NCBI GenBank assembly: GCA_034005165.1
Contig: JAVEVE010000004.1
Location: 1 to 64,000 of the forward strand
Direction of reading: 5' to 3'
DNA: 64,000 bases
DNA from: UBA1573 sp034005165
GTDB lineage: Bacteria; Pseudomonadota; Alphaproteobacteria; Micavibrionales; Micavibrionaceae
Shown one piece after another: positions 8,863-16,900 of the stretch; the stretch's first letter is position 1; each line of letters begins with the position of its first letter. Below the pieces are notes generated by a model. It was given only the letters and a program-made list of their open reading frames with translations. It did not search any database and was not told where the DNA came from. The position numbers and the translations under genes were made by a program.

Positions 8863-9219
8863 TTAGGCAGCTTTTTTAGCTTGCTCGACAATGGCTTTGA
8901 AAGCGGCGGCATCATTTACAGCCAGTTCAGCCAGAACCTTACGGTCAACCTGAATACCAGCTTTGCTGACAGCGCCCATGAAGCGGGAATATGTCAGGCC
9001 GTGTTCGCGAACAGCAGCGTTGATACGTTGAATCCACAATGCACGGAAATCACGTTTCTTGTTACGACGGTCGCGGTATGCGTAGCGTAGTGCTTTCTCA
9101 ACGCGCTCCAAAGCAATACGGTAACAGTTCTTGGAACGGCCGCGGTAACCTTTAGCTAGTTTCAGAACTTTTACGTGACGTGCGTGTGCACGAGGGGAAC
9201 CTTTTTTAACTCGGGACAT
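8863..9219 (-). CDS. rplT: Ribosomal protein L20
   Basis: 118 residues, the usual L20 length, starting MSRVKKG and very rich in Arg and Lys, with the conserved KLAKGYRGRSKNCYR and RDRRNKKRDFRALWIQRINA regions. It binds 23S rRNA early in large-subunit assembly. It follows rpmI by 14 bases in a two-gene operon. The infC gene, usually first in this operon, is not next to it here. Confidence 0.98.
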   Translation of the reverse strand: MSRVKKGSPRAHARHVKVLKLAKGYRGRSKNCYRIALERVEKALRYAYRDRRNKKRDFRALWIQRINAAVREHGLTYSRFMGAVSKAGIQVDRKVLAELAVNDAAAFKAIVEQAKKAA

Positions 9220-9233
9220 CTTTCTCTCCTATC

Positions 9234-9482
9234 CTATTCGTTTTCAACCGGAGCCGGGCTCGGATTGGCCTTGCTCTTACCGCGTTGGTAAGGCAGGAAG
9301 TTTTCGAGAATGATACGTCCGTCCATGTCCGCCAGAATGGAGGTACCACGTGCTTTACGTTTCATGGATTTTGGTTTGTTCATTTGCATGTGGCGCATTT
9401 TGGCAGGCTTGAATTTTACCTGACCAGAACCGGTCACTTTAAAGCGCTTTTTAGCAGCGCTTTTGGTCTTCATCTTCGGCAT
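9234..9482 (-). CDS. rpmI: Ribosomal protein L35
   Basis: 82 residues. The core (MPKMKTKSAAKKRFKVTGSG, then the basic KMRHMQMNKP and LPYQRGKSKA) is typical of L35. It carries an extra C-terminal tail of about 15 residues rich in Pro, Ala and Glu (ANPSPAPVENE), longer than the usual 65-residue protein. AAGGAG lies before the ATG. First gene of the rpmI-rplT operon. Confidence 0.97.
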   Translation of the reverse strand: MPKMKTKSAAKKRFKVTGSGQVKFKPAKMRHMQMNKPKSMKRKARGTSILADMDGRIILENFLPYQRGKSKANPSPAPVENE

Positions 9483-9578
9483 TTTTTTCTCCTTAGTTTA
9501 GGTATTTAAGTATCCGGTTTACAGGGTCTTGCCGAGGCAGCCGATTTTAGCCAGGCCAGAGCCATTCCGGGACGGGTG

Positions 9579-9608
9579 GTTATACACAGAAATAGTCAGC
9601 AGATGCAA
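9579..9608 (-). promoter_or_regulatory. Candidate promoter of rpmI-rplT
   Basis: On the minus strand TTGCAT (9608-9603) and TATAAC (9584-9579) are 18 bases apart. This leaves about 90 bases of leader before rpmI, where a regulatory RNA structure could sit. The match is moderate. Confidence 0.4.
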
Positions 9609-9637
9609 GCAGATTCCGCCATCTTCCGCCACCAACT

Positions 9638-9666
9638 TTGACATAATTATTACTTTCTGTCATTAT
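9638..9666 (+). promoter_or_regulatory. Promoter of the gene at 9710
   Basis: TTGACA at 9638-9643 and CATTAT at 9661-9666 are separated by 17 bases, about 44 bases before the ATG at 9710. The -10 differs from consensus at the first and fourth bases. Confidence 0.5.
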
Positions 9667-9709
9667 CCCTCACAATTCGGGCAGCGCAGCTGTCTTGCAG
9701 AGGCTTAAA

Positions 9710-10063
9710 ATGAGTGAATTATCTTTATTTATCAAAGATCTATTTGGAAAACATGCCCGCATTAGTGACCATGATTGTGTCTGGGCGCATGCCCCTGATA
9801 GTGCGGGATTAACAGATGCCGCCCTATCCATGGGAAAAAGGATTATGGCTTTCAGGCGCGCCCACGGATGGGATATAGAAGTTATGTCTTTGGAAAAAAG
9901 AGGGGAAGAATACGGTCTATGGAAGTTTGATGGTCCTTTGGTTGGCGAGAGAACAAAAGGGCTGGATACAATGCAGATGATCGCCCTTCTATCCGAATAT
10001 GATCCGAATGATTACCCGTACTGCAAGAAACATGTCTCACAAGTTTCAGCTCTGGAACCCTGA
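9710..10063 (+). CDS. Hypothetical small cytoplasmic protein
   Basis: 117 residues from the ATG at 9710, which has an AGAGG site 6-7 bases upstream (a TTG at 9695 lacks one). No signal peptide or membrane segment. Charged and aromatic-rich, with no motif I recognise. It stands alone between divergent rpmI and a convergent M48 protease gene whose stop is 4 bases away. Confidence 0.65.
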   Translation: MSELSLFIKDLFGKHARISDHDCVWAHAPDSAGLTDAALSMGKRIMAFRRAHGWDIEVMSLEKRGEEYGLWKFDGPLVGERTKGLDTMQMIALLSEYDPNDYPYCKKHVSQVSALEP

Positions 10064-10067
10064 GGCT

Positions 10068-11126
10068 TTACCTTCCGTGCTTAAACGGACGGAAGGTCCT
10101 TTCCAACAATTTGTTCTTTCCGAATCTTTTATGTACGGAAGCGGATGATGCTTCGGTGATTGTCGGGATCGGCGTATTACTCATAGAGGCAATTTTGCGC
10201 AGGCGCGAAAAAAGTCTCGGGTGAGTCGCAAAGAATCCTCCCCGCGGATTATCAATACACAGAAACATAACGTCCGATGGAATATGGGGAATACGTGCGT
10301 GCTTACGAATACGAAATAATGCACGCATCAGGGCATCAGGATTTTTAGTGATCTCGACAGCAAGCAAGTCCGCCTGATGCTCGCGTTCGAACATGATGAA
10401 TAATCTGACAAGAGAGATGGAGAAATATCCGACCCAAAGCGGAAATAACACAATAAAATATATGAAGAACAAATGGAAAAGATCTTGACGTTTGTAATCC
10501 TGACCGAGCGTGTTTACCTGATCCACCATCGCAACAGGAAGTGTACCAAGTAAGTTGGTAAATATGATCGACAAACCGATCCAACGTGTATCGCCACTTA
10601 CGATATGAGAAAATTCATGTGCCAAAACGGCTTCGACTTCATCTTTGGATAAGTTGTCTATCAGACCGGTTGTAATGTAAATTCTGTCTGTGCCGTCTGC
10701 CAATGTTGAAGCAAATGAATTCCGTGCAAATGTCTCTATGACATATATTTCTGGGATCGGCCGCCCCAATTGGATTGCAAGAGTTTCCACCATACTGAAC
10801 AAATCAGAATTGTCCTTGCGTTCAATGAAATGTGCACGAAAGAGTTTGCGTATAATATCGTCCTGATTTCCTAAACATTTAAAAAACCACCACAGAAGCC
10901 CCAATGTAATGAACGGAAAAATAAAGATGTAGATACTGTTTACTCGCTCTGTAATGTCGGGATTAACATGATGAGCAAGCTCTTTGTGATTAAAGAGGAT
11001 ATATAGAAAGTAGATCTGCCAATAGGCTGTATAGGCAACGATCATAGGGTAGAGCGCCATCAGAGCAATGGATTTGTTCCGTGCATTCCATCTTGATGTG
11101 GCAATCCCTACATCGCCTAGAGACAT
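10068..11126 (-). CDS. M48-family membrane metalloprotease, HtpX-like
   Basis: 352 residues. Two membrane segments lie in the first 110 residues (around 20-40 and 70-95) and two further hydrophobic stretches after the catalytic motif. The zinc motif HEFSH occurs in VEAVLAHEFSHIVSGD at about residue 165-180, with a candidate third ligand Glu in FEREHQADLLAVEI. Members of this group are inner-membrane endopeptidases that degrade damaged membrane proteins or signal peptides. The gene lies 5 bases after lemA on the same strand, a pairing common in bacteria (LemA with an HtpX or M48 protein), which suggests a joint envelope-quality role. Confidence 0.85.
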   Translation of the reverse strand: MSLGDVGIATSRWNARNKSIALMALYPMIVAYTAYWQIYFLYILFNHKELAHHVNPDITERVNSIYIFIFPFITLGLLWWFFKCLGNQDDIIRKLFRAHFIERKDNSDLFSMVETLAIQLGRPIPEIYVIETFARNSFASTLADGTDRIYITTGLIDNLSKDEVEAVLAHEFSHIVSGDTRWIGLSIIFTNLLGTLPVAMVDQVNTLGQDYKRQDLFHLFFIYFIVLFPLWVGYFSISLVRLFIMFEREHQADLLAVEITKNPDALMRALFRIRKHARIPHIPSDVMFLCIDNPRGGFFATHPRLFSRLRKIASMSNTPIPTITEASSASVHKRFGKNKLLERTFRPFKHGR

Positions 11127-11131
11127 TTTCC

Positions 11132-11695
11132 CTAGCCTTTCTTATGGGTGATATTGACCTTTGGTAAGGCCTTCCTTTCATCCCCCTCGACCTTGAAAAA
11201 TGGTTCCTCAAAAAATCCGAATGAACGGGCTAGAAGATTCCCGGGGAACTGCTGTATTGCTGTATTATATTCTGCTGTTGCAGAATTGAAGAAGCGTCGT
11301 GCCGCAGAAATTTTGTGTTCCAGCTCGGAAAGTTCATTTTGTAAAAAAAGAAAGTTCTGATCTGCCTTGAGCTCAGGATAATTTTCTACCAAAGCAAAAA
11401 GCTGCCTTACTACTTTGGATAATTGTGCTTCCGCTTTAAAACGGCCTTCGCTTATTCCGTACGCATCCTTGACGGCTGATCTGGCAGCGATCACTTCCTT
11501 GAAGACCCGATGCTCATGCCCCGCATAAGCTTTGACGGTTTCAACCATATTCGGAATTGTGTTGTATCGTTGCTCAAGCTGGACATCTATATCTGCAAAA
11601 GAGTTTTTCCGACGTTGCGAGAGTGCCGCGATGCGGTTATAGACGACAATCAGGACGGCAATTGCGCCGATAACAAATAAAGATAAGCTTCCCAT
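11132..11695 (-). CDS. lemA: LemA family protein
   Basis: 187 residues when started at the ATG at 11695, which has GAAGG about 8 bases upstream; ATGs at 11710 and 11716 are less well placed. An N-terminal hydrophobic segment (SLFVIGAIAVLIVVYNRI) anchors it, followed by the helical LemA domain with the signature RRKNSFADIDVQLEQRYNTI and NMVETVKAYAGHE. LemA proteins are membrane-anchored helical bundles of poorly known function. It forms an operon with the M48 protease gene. Confidence 0.92.
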   Translation of the reverse strand: MGSLSLFVIGAIAVLIVVYNRIAALSQRRKNSFADIDVQLEQRYNTIPNMVETVKAYAGHEHRVFKEVIAARSAVKDAYGISEGRFKAEAQLSKVVRQLFALVENYPELKADQNFLFLQNELSELEHKISAARRFFNSATAEYNTAIQQFPGNLLARSFGFFEEPFFKVEGDERKALPKVNITHKKG

Positions 11696-11708
11696 TTTCC
11701 CAACCTTC

Positions 11709-11734
11709 ATATACAATATTTTTATATTGTATAT
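11709..11734. repeat. AT-rich palindrome upstream of lemA
   Basis: A perfect 11-base inverted repeat, atatacaatat (11709-11719) and atattgtatat (11724-11734), with a TTTT spacer, begins 14 bases before the lemA start. Another AT-rich stretch (atatataatata) lies just beyond it. It could be an operator, a leader hairpin or part of the promoter. Confidence 0.5.
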
Positions 11735-11886
11735 CTCTATATATAATATACCAGTCCTGATTTAAAATTTGCTTAAACTCGCACACTCCTGACGCTTCAC
11801 GAATTTTGACATTCATGAGGAAAAGTTGATATAGAAATTTCCGCAAGCGGCAGTTCGGATGCCGCACTAACATAAAAAGAGAAAAA

Positions 11887-12120
11887 ATGAGTGGCATCCC
11901 TTTTATCTATGAAATCGGATCTTTATTAGAAAAGTTTAGGACAAATGTGAATTGCATTGAAGATCATGCAGCACTCAACATCTTGTCCTCGGCGGCACGC
12001 CAGGGTTCAGTCTCCATCGAATGTGATCGTCAGGTGAGCTGTCCAAAAAGCTTTATGAGCGAAGTGCTCGTTGGCGAAATCCGCTTCCTTACACCAGATG
12101 GGCCCCAATGCGCTCCATAA
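11887..12120 (+). CDS. Possible small hypothetical protein
   Basis: 77 residues with a weak AAGAGA-type ribosome site before the ATG. It contains four Cys and no recognised motif. Its last 32 bases overlap the 3' end of gpt on the other strand. Without it, 11735-12088 would be about 350 bases with no gene, in which I see nothing else. The case for it is only an open frame with protein-like composition. Confidence 0.35.
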   Translation: MSGIPFIYEIGSLLEKFRTNVNCIEDHAALNILSSAARQGSVSIECDRQVSCPKSFMSEVLVGEIRFLTPDGPQCAP

Positions 12121-12571
12121 TATGAGGCGGGAAGTCCTGATCTTCCCAAGGTAGATAAATCCAAGTGTCCTGGGTTGTTTCGTCTGCATAGAAATCTGCC
12201 AAAGGTTTCCCCTTTGGCTTGACATGCAAGCAAACATAGGTTGCGTCAGGGTAGGCTTTGCGTAACGCTTTAAATGTATTCCCTGTATCCGACAAATCAT
12301 CAACGATCAGGCAGCCTTTTCCCGTTCCCAGATTTTGGGGAGCATAAAGTATTTTTGCCTCGGATTGGTCCTGATGAGCGTAGCTTTCTACGCAGACGGT
12401 CTCTATGACCCTGATATCAAGATCTCGCGCAACTAGGCAGGCAGGAACCATACCGCCACGTGTAACGGCTATAACAGTGTTCCAGCTTTGGCCACTGGCT
12501 CTGAGCTTGGATGTCAGTTTTTTCGAGAGGCAGTGAATTTCCTGCCAGGATACGGGTAAATCAATAGGCAT
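12089..12571 (-). CDS. gpt: Xanthine phosphoribosyltransferase
   Basis: 160 residues, close to the 152 of enterobacterial Gpt. The type I phosphoribosyltransferase PRPP loop reads CLIVDDLSDTGNTF at about residues 96-109, and the N-terminal part has VIAVTRGGMVPACLVARDL, also typical of Gpt. The C-terminal DTWIYLPWEDQ matches the PQDTWIEQPWD region of the family. It salvages xanthine (and guanine) with PRPP to form XMP (GMP). No good ribosome site is seen at the ATG. It is a single gene with its 3' end toward the M48/lemA pair. Confidence 0.9.
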   Translation of the reverse strand: MPIDLPVSWQEIHCLSKKLTSKLRASGQSWNTVIAVTRGGMVPACLVARDLDIRVIETVCVESYAHQDQSEAKILYAPQNLGTGKGCLIVDDLSDTGNTFKALRKAYPDATYVCLHVKPKGKPLADFYADETTQDTWIYLPWEDQDFPPHIMERIGAHLV

Positions 12572-12672
12572 AAGAATATGTAGCTGGATGTCGATTGCGG
12601 ATCAATACGAATTTTACATTCCTATTCAAGTCACGACTAGCAGATCCTGATTGTTGCTGATAAACTTGCCCC

Positions 12673-13611
12673 ATGTTGAATATCCTGTCCAAAACAATGT
12701 TCTGTCCTGTCAGATATTTTTTTTCTGCTACCATATTCTTGGCCTCCCTTCAGCCTGTCCCTGCAAAGGCAGCCGATCCCGCTCAGGATGCAGGATCAAT
12801 CCAAGCGTCCGAGGCCGACAATCAGATCGACCCCAGCCTTTTAACTCCGGCGGAAATTCTAAAGATACCGGCATCCGGTGCGGCTTCTGGCACAGAGATT
12901 TTCGGATATCGGTGGCCTTTCGAAGATCGGGATCTGGCTGCCGAGATCGGCGATGCCCCTATTCTGGTTGAATTCTATTCCGACTGGACATGTGCCTATT
13001 GTGCTCCAGTCGACCAATTTTTTAACGACCTTGTCCAGAAAACGCCCGTGATCGGTATTGCATGCCATGTTGACTTAATGAATGTTATGCCGGATGACCC
13101 GCTGGTCAGCAAGGACTGCATCAAAAGACAAGGAATGTATACCGCGCGCCTATGGCGCCGAAGAACAACCCCGGATATCTTTATCAACGGCAAGAAATTT
13201 TCGCTTGGATTCCGATTCCACACTGTAGTCGATACCATGCTTGCCGAAAGCAAAGCCGCTCCTTTGATGCGTTTGAACATCAAGCCGGAAGGGAATGCCA
13301 CATACGCGATAGATATGCCGGAAATCGCATTCGGGCCAGTCACAGACTTTAATGACAGAGCTTTTGTCAGTCTCTTCGAATACAAGAAACCTGTCTCCCA
13401 CAAAACAACTCTCGGGCCGAATATGGGGCGTGAGGGTGTTTATCGCCATGTTGTATCCCACATTTCCCCGCTCCCGGACTGGTTCGGAGAAAAGGGGGCC
13501 TATACTTTTGACTGGACCCCTTCGGAGGATGCTGCCGGAGCAGTGATTATCATGGAACGTAAAGATAGTAGTGTTTTTGCTGTCGGTGAGATCAAGCTGA
13601 TCAATAAATAA
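12673..13611 (+). CDS. DUF1223 family exported thioredoxin-fold protein
   Basis: 312 residues. The hydrophobic N-terminus ending near AKAADPA looks like a Sec signal peptide (about residues 12-34). The DUF1223/thioredoxin-like region begins at about residue 95 with VEFYSDWTCAYCAPVDQFFN, where C-x-x-C sits as in family members; CHVDLMNVMPDDP and the later TPDIFINGK fit the same fold. The family is widespread in alphaproteobacteria and of unknown role, presumably periplasmic thiol chemistry. It is convergent with the four-paralogue operon, whose products carry several cysteines; a functional link is only a guess. Confidence 0.75.
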   Translation: MLNILSKTMFCPVRYFFSATIFLASLQPVPAKAADPAQDAGSIQASEADNQIDPSLLTPAEILKIPASGAASGTEIFGYRWPFEDRDLAAEIGDAPILVEFYSDWTCAYCAPVDQFFNDLVQKTPVIGIACHVDLMNVMPDDPLVSKDCIKRQGMYTARLWRRRTTPDIFINGKKFSLGFRFHTVVDTMLAESKAAPLMRLNIKPEGNATYAIDMPEIAFGPVTDFNDRAFVSLFEYKKPVSHKTTLGPNMGREGVYRHVVSHISPLPDWFGEKGAYTFDWTPSEDAAGAVIIMERKDSSVFAVGEIKLINK

Positions 13612-13634
13612 AATGTATCTGCACAAGTGATAGC

Positions 13635-13662
13635 AAAAAACCCCGCTTATTGCGGAGTTTAT
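13635..13662. terminator. Bidirectional terminator
   Basis: Hairpin aaccccgc/gcggagtt with one mismatch and loop ttatt, with A's on the left and T's on the right, lies between convergent genes. Confidence 0.75.
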
Positions 13663-13666
13663 TATT

Positions 13667-15583
13667 TTAGAGATCAGAGTTTACCGATGTTAGTTCGACA
13701 GGTTTTGATGCTTTGCGAATCTTCATCTCCAGAAGCTCTGACAACAACATTTCCTTACGGCGCATTGTCTCCAACAAGTCACGTTCCTGCATCAACTTGA
13801 TCGCCAGCATGGCCACCTTCTGGCGGTCAACGTTTGTCGGAGTATCGTATAGATTCACATAGAAGGACGGGTCCTGATATATCTTTTTGGTCAGAACTTC
13901 CATTTGGGCATAGTAACTCGGATTATCACTGATCAATTTTTTGGCATCTCCCGAAGAAAGACCCAATTTTGTTAAAACATTCTGCATATAGGCCGCAGAT
14001 TTGTCCGTTCCTTTTGCCTTCAAGGCAACCTGATTAGCAAATGTATTTGCAACCAACTCACGAACAGCCTGCATCTGGTGCAAATCCTGCAAGTCATCGC
14101 TCTTTTGTTGTTTTACTATATTCTCTCCGTCTTCCGTTCCATTCTCAGGGGGAACGAGAGACAAGTTGTGGAACAGAGCTAAAACGGTTTGTTCCTGTTC
14201 TGTCATTGTATTATCGGTGTAGTTTACATCCAATGTCAGAGGCGTATCAAAAACACGGGTAAAGTCGATATCACGGTCGTAAAACAGATCGGGCTTGGAT
14301 ACAACAGAGTTACAATATCCGCCTAAGGCCCCGTTAGCGCCTACACCTTCACAATACTTACCTTTAAAATCATCCATCAGAACAACCATCGCTCGGTTTG
14401 ATTCTGTATAGAGCAAGTTTTTCGACTGCGCATTCCGGTCAAGAAATGTTTTGCTGAACACGAGCTTGTTCGCGTCAGCTAAATCCTGCGAGGACGCAAT
14501 CGCTTTTGACAGGGTGCCGAATTTACAAACAGCATCGCTGACATGATAGTTCTTGATTGTCTGGGCATTGAGCGTTTGAACAACTGATAATGAGGCATTC
14601 TCGCTTCGTCCGTCTATGAAAGCCCCAATCATTAATCCGCGCGCCATAATCGCGTTGCGCAGGGCGTCGGCAGATTTTTTAAATCCACCAACCCAAGTGT
14701 TATCGTATGTAGAAGAAGGAAAGCTGGCTGCGGATGTCTGAGTCATAGCTGTTCTGACATCTATGGACAGTTCAACCTGACCCAAAACCATATACGGTGC
14801 GGGATTCTTTTTCTTTTGTTCGTTTTCAGGTGCTTTAGGTTGCTGAGGCTCTACCGGCTTCTGCTCTTGCTCCTCTTTTGGGGACATCATATAAGTTGCC
14901 GGTTTTTTGCCCTGGGGAGTTTCTTCTGTCTTCTTAGAAGGGGAAACTGCGGCACGCACAGGCACACTTGAAATCATGAGCTGTACCGGAGAGACTGGCA
15001 CCATCATTTTTGGACAACAAGCCTCACCAAGATTGGCAATATTTGCAAATATCTGGGATGTGCCGTCCGCCAAACCTAAAGGCGTTTGTGTCTGGATCGT
15101 AAATTCGCCCTTTTCATTGGCAATTTGTGAATTACCCCGAATTCCATCAACATTAACTGCGATAGAACCGGAAGGTGCGATGTTCCCTGAAATTTTTATT
15201 GTTGATCCGTTAGGATCAAAATTTATGTGTAGTTGTGACCGCTTAACAGCAATCGTGTCCGTGCTTTGCTCAGGTAAAGACAAAGTTAAATCGAGCGGCG
15301 TAAATGAGAAATATTGAAGGCCGGAAAATGAAAACTGGCCTTTCTTATCTGCCTGTACACTCAAAGCCTGACTTTTTCCTGCAATTAAGTCAACTTTGGA
15401 CATTGGAGGAACACCAGCCCCAGTCAATTGCAAAAGTGCTTGCTGTGTGTCTGGAACTGCGGCGTGCGCACTGTTTACCGTAGCAGCACTGCACAGGACA
15501 AGCATCACCAACCCGTACATCAGGCTTACTGCTCTGGTGCGCGTGAGATATTTATCTTTTGTAGTGCGGCATGTAATCATCAT
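13667..15583 (-). CDS. Exported paralogue 4 of the four-gene cluster, with extra N-terminal domain
   Basis: 638 residues. A signal peptide ends near NSAHA. Residues about 40-210 form a beta-rich region, possibly Ig-like (DLIAGKSQALSVQADKKGQF, ISGNIAPSGSIAVNVDG), with a Cys-Cys pair in EACCPKM. A Pro/Lys/Glu/Gln-rich linker follows (about 215-265). The C-terminal part from about 300 on is the core shared with the next three genes: LMIGAFIDGRSEN, NYHVSDAVCKFGTLSKAIAS, then SYYAQMEVLTKKIYQDPSFY and VNLYDTPTNVDRQ. The other three paralogues lack the beta-rich domain. It is the last gene of the operon, 26 bases after paralogue 3. I do not recognise the family and assign no function; a periplasmic or surface location is likely. 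Confidence 0.75.
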   Translation of the reverse strand: MMITCRTTKDKYLTRTRAVSLMYGLVMLVLCSAATVNSAHAAVPDTQQALLQLTGAGVPPMSKVDLIAGKSQALSVQADKKGQFSFSGLQYFSFTPLDLTLSLPEQSTDTIAVKRSQLHINFDPNGSTIKISGNIAPSGSIAVNVDGIRGNSQIANEKGEFTIQTQTPLGLADGTSQIFANIANLGEACCPKMMVPVSPVQLMISSVPVRAAVSPSKKTEETPQGKKPATYMMSPKEEQEQKPVEPQQPKAPENEQKKKNPAPYMVLGQVELSIDVRTAMTQTSAASFPSSTYDNTWVGGFKKSADALRNAIMARGLMIGAFIDGRSENASLSVVQTLNAQTIKNYHVSDAVCKFGTLSKAIASSQDLADANKLVFSKTFLDRNAQSKNLLYTESNRAMVVLMDDFKGKYCEGVGANGALGGYCNSVVSKPDLFYDRDIDFTRVFDTPLTLDVNYTDNTMTEQEQTVLALFHNLSLVPPENGTEDGENIVKQQKSDDLQDLHQMQAVRELVANTFANQVALKAKGTDKSAAYMQNVLTKLGLSSGDAKKLISDNPSYYAQMEVLTKKIYQDPSFYVNLYDTPTNVDRQKVAMLAIKLMQERDLLETMRRKEMLLSELLEMKIRKASKPVELTSVNSDL

Positions 15584-15609
15584 GCACCTTTCATATGGCT
15601 CGATAATCT

Positions 15610-16830
15610 CTATTGGTTCTGACGGTTCTGAACTTCATCCTGATACGCTGAAATTTCCATTTCCAGGACTGTCGACAACAACATTTCTGATCTCAATATA
15701 GACTCATAAATATCACGACGCTGCATTAGGCCAAATGCTTGAAGGGCTGCGTATTGCCGTTCAACGTTGGCAGGAGTGTCCATCAAGTTCACGTAGAAGG
15801 ACGGGTCCTGATACAATTTTTTCGTCAGAACTTCCATTTGCGCATCATAACTTGGATTGGCCCCGAGATATTTTGTAGCATCGGCAGAAGCGATCCCAAG
15901 TTTTTCAAGAACTTTCAGCATATACGTTCCGGAGCTTGCGCTTCCCTTTGACTTCAAACCAACAATCGCGTTGTACGAGTTCTCAGCCACTGACCGTTTA
16001 GCAACGATCGCTCGTTGATCCAGATAGGATGATCTATTGTCTACTTGTTCTTTTGCCAGAAGAGAATCAACTGGAATGCGCTCTAGGACATCATGCGCAT
16101 AAAGGTTGTTTGCCAATGCAATGACGGCCTCCTCATCGCTGGAGGGAGAAGCTTTTGCTGCATTGGACTTCATATCCAGATCAAGCGTTCTCTTCGAGTC
16201 GATCAATCTTGTATAGTTGATATCCAAATTTCTGGTTTTATCCGATGGGGCAGTTGGACAAACATTTTTCATTGCGTTCCCGTAATCCTGTGGGTCACAG
16301 AATTTTGCAACGAATTGCTTGTAACGTGCAATTCTATCTCTCGCACTTCCTTCTTCGGAAGCCATATTGTCATGGCCCAATTGTCTGTTTTGTGACCGTT
16401 CCGAAAGAACCATCTGGTTGGCACGCGCATTACTTTCGGATGAAGCCAGCGAGCGGCTCAGTGTGCCGAACTTACATATCGCATCACTGACATGATAATC
16501 TTTCATGGTATTGGCGTTAAGCTCCTGAACAGTTCTCAGCGCGTTTAATTCACTTTCACCATCAAGGAAAGCACCGATCATCAACGCTTCAGCTACCAAC
16601 GAGTTCCTGACAACATCTGTATATTTCTGCATGGCTGGCTTAACGTACATTTCCCACCATTCCGTAATCATCCAGTTCTCATGAAGCTGCATTTGCTGCT
16701 GCACTTGTTGTTGCCATGTGGCACAGTCCGTACACGACCCACAAGCTCTGGCTTCGCGTGAAGATACGCCAAGGGACAGTGTCAGGACCGCCAATATTCC
16801 GACGATTTGTTTTCTGTATCCTAGTTTCAT
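15610..16830 (-). CDS. Exported paralogue 3 of the four-gene cluster
   Basis: 406 residues from the ATG at 16830, which has AGGAAGG 5 bases upstream; a GTG at 16851 is less likely. A signal peptide ends near SREARA, directly followed by a Cys-rich stretch ACGSCTDCATW. A Gln-rich segment follows (WQQQVQQQMQ). The core has LMIGAFLDGESEL, DYHVSDAICKFGTLSRSLAS, a Lys-Phe-Cys (VAKFCDP), KNVCPT and the near-invariant C-terminal region SYDAQMEVLTKKLYQDPSFY, NLMDTPANVERQ and RSEMLLSTVLEMEI. Function unknown. Second-last gene of the operon. Confidence 0.75.
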   Translation of the reverse strand: MKLGYRKQIVGILAVLTLSLGVSSREARACGSCTDCATWQQQVQQQMQLHENWMITEWWEMYVKPAMQKYTDVVRNSLVAEALMIGAFLDGESELNALRTVQELNANTMKDYHVSDAICKFGTLSRSLASSESNARANQMVLSERSQNRQLGHDNMASEEGSARDRIARYKQFVAKFCDPQDYGNAMKNVCPTAPSDKTRNLDINYTRLIDSKRTLDLDMKSNAAKASPSSDEEAVIALANNLYAHDVLERIPVDSLLAKEQVDNRSSYLDQRAIVAKRSVAENSYNAIVGLKSKGSASSGTYMLKVLEKLGIASADATKYLGANPSYDAQMEVLTKKLYQDPSFYVNLMDTPANVERQYAALQAFGLMQRRDIYESILRSEMLLSTVLEMEISAYQDEVQNRQNQ

Positions 16831-16900
16831 ACGAACCTTCCTTTTATCCACTCAAACTTCTCCACAAGTACCAAATTTCTGTATCTTCCAGAACACCCAT

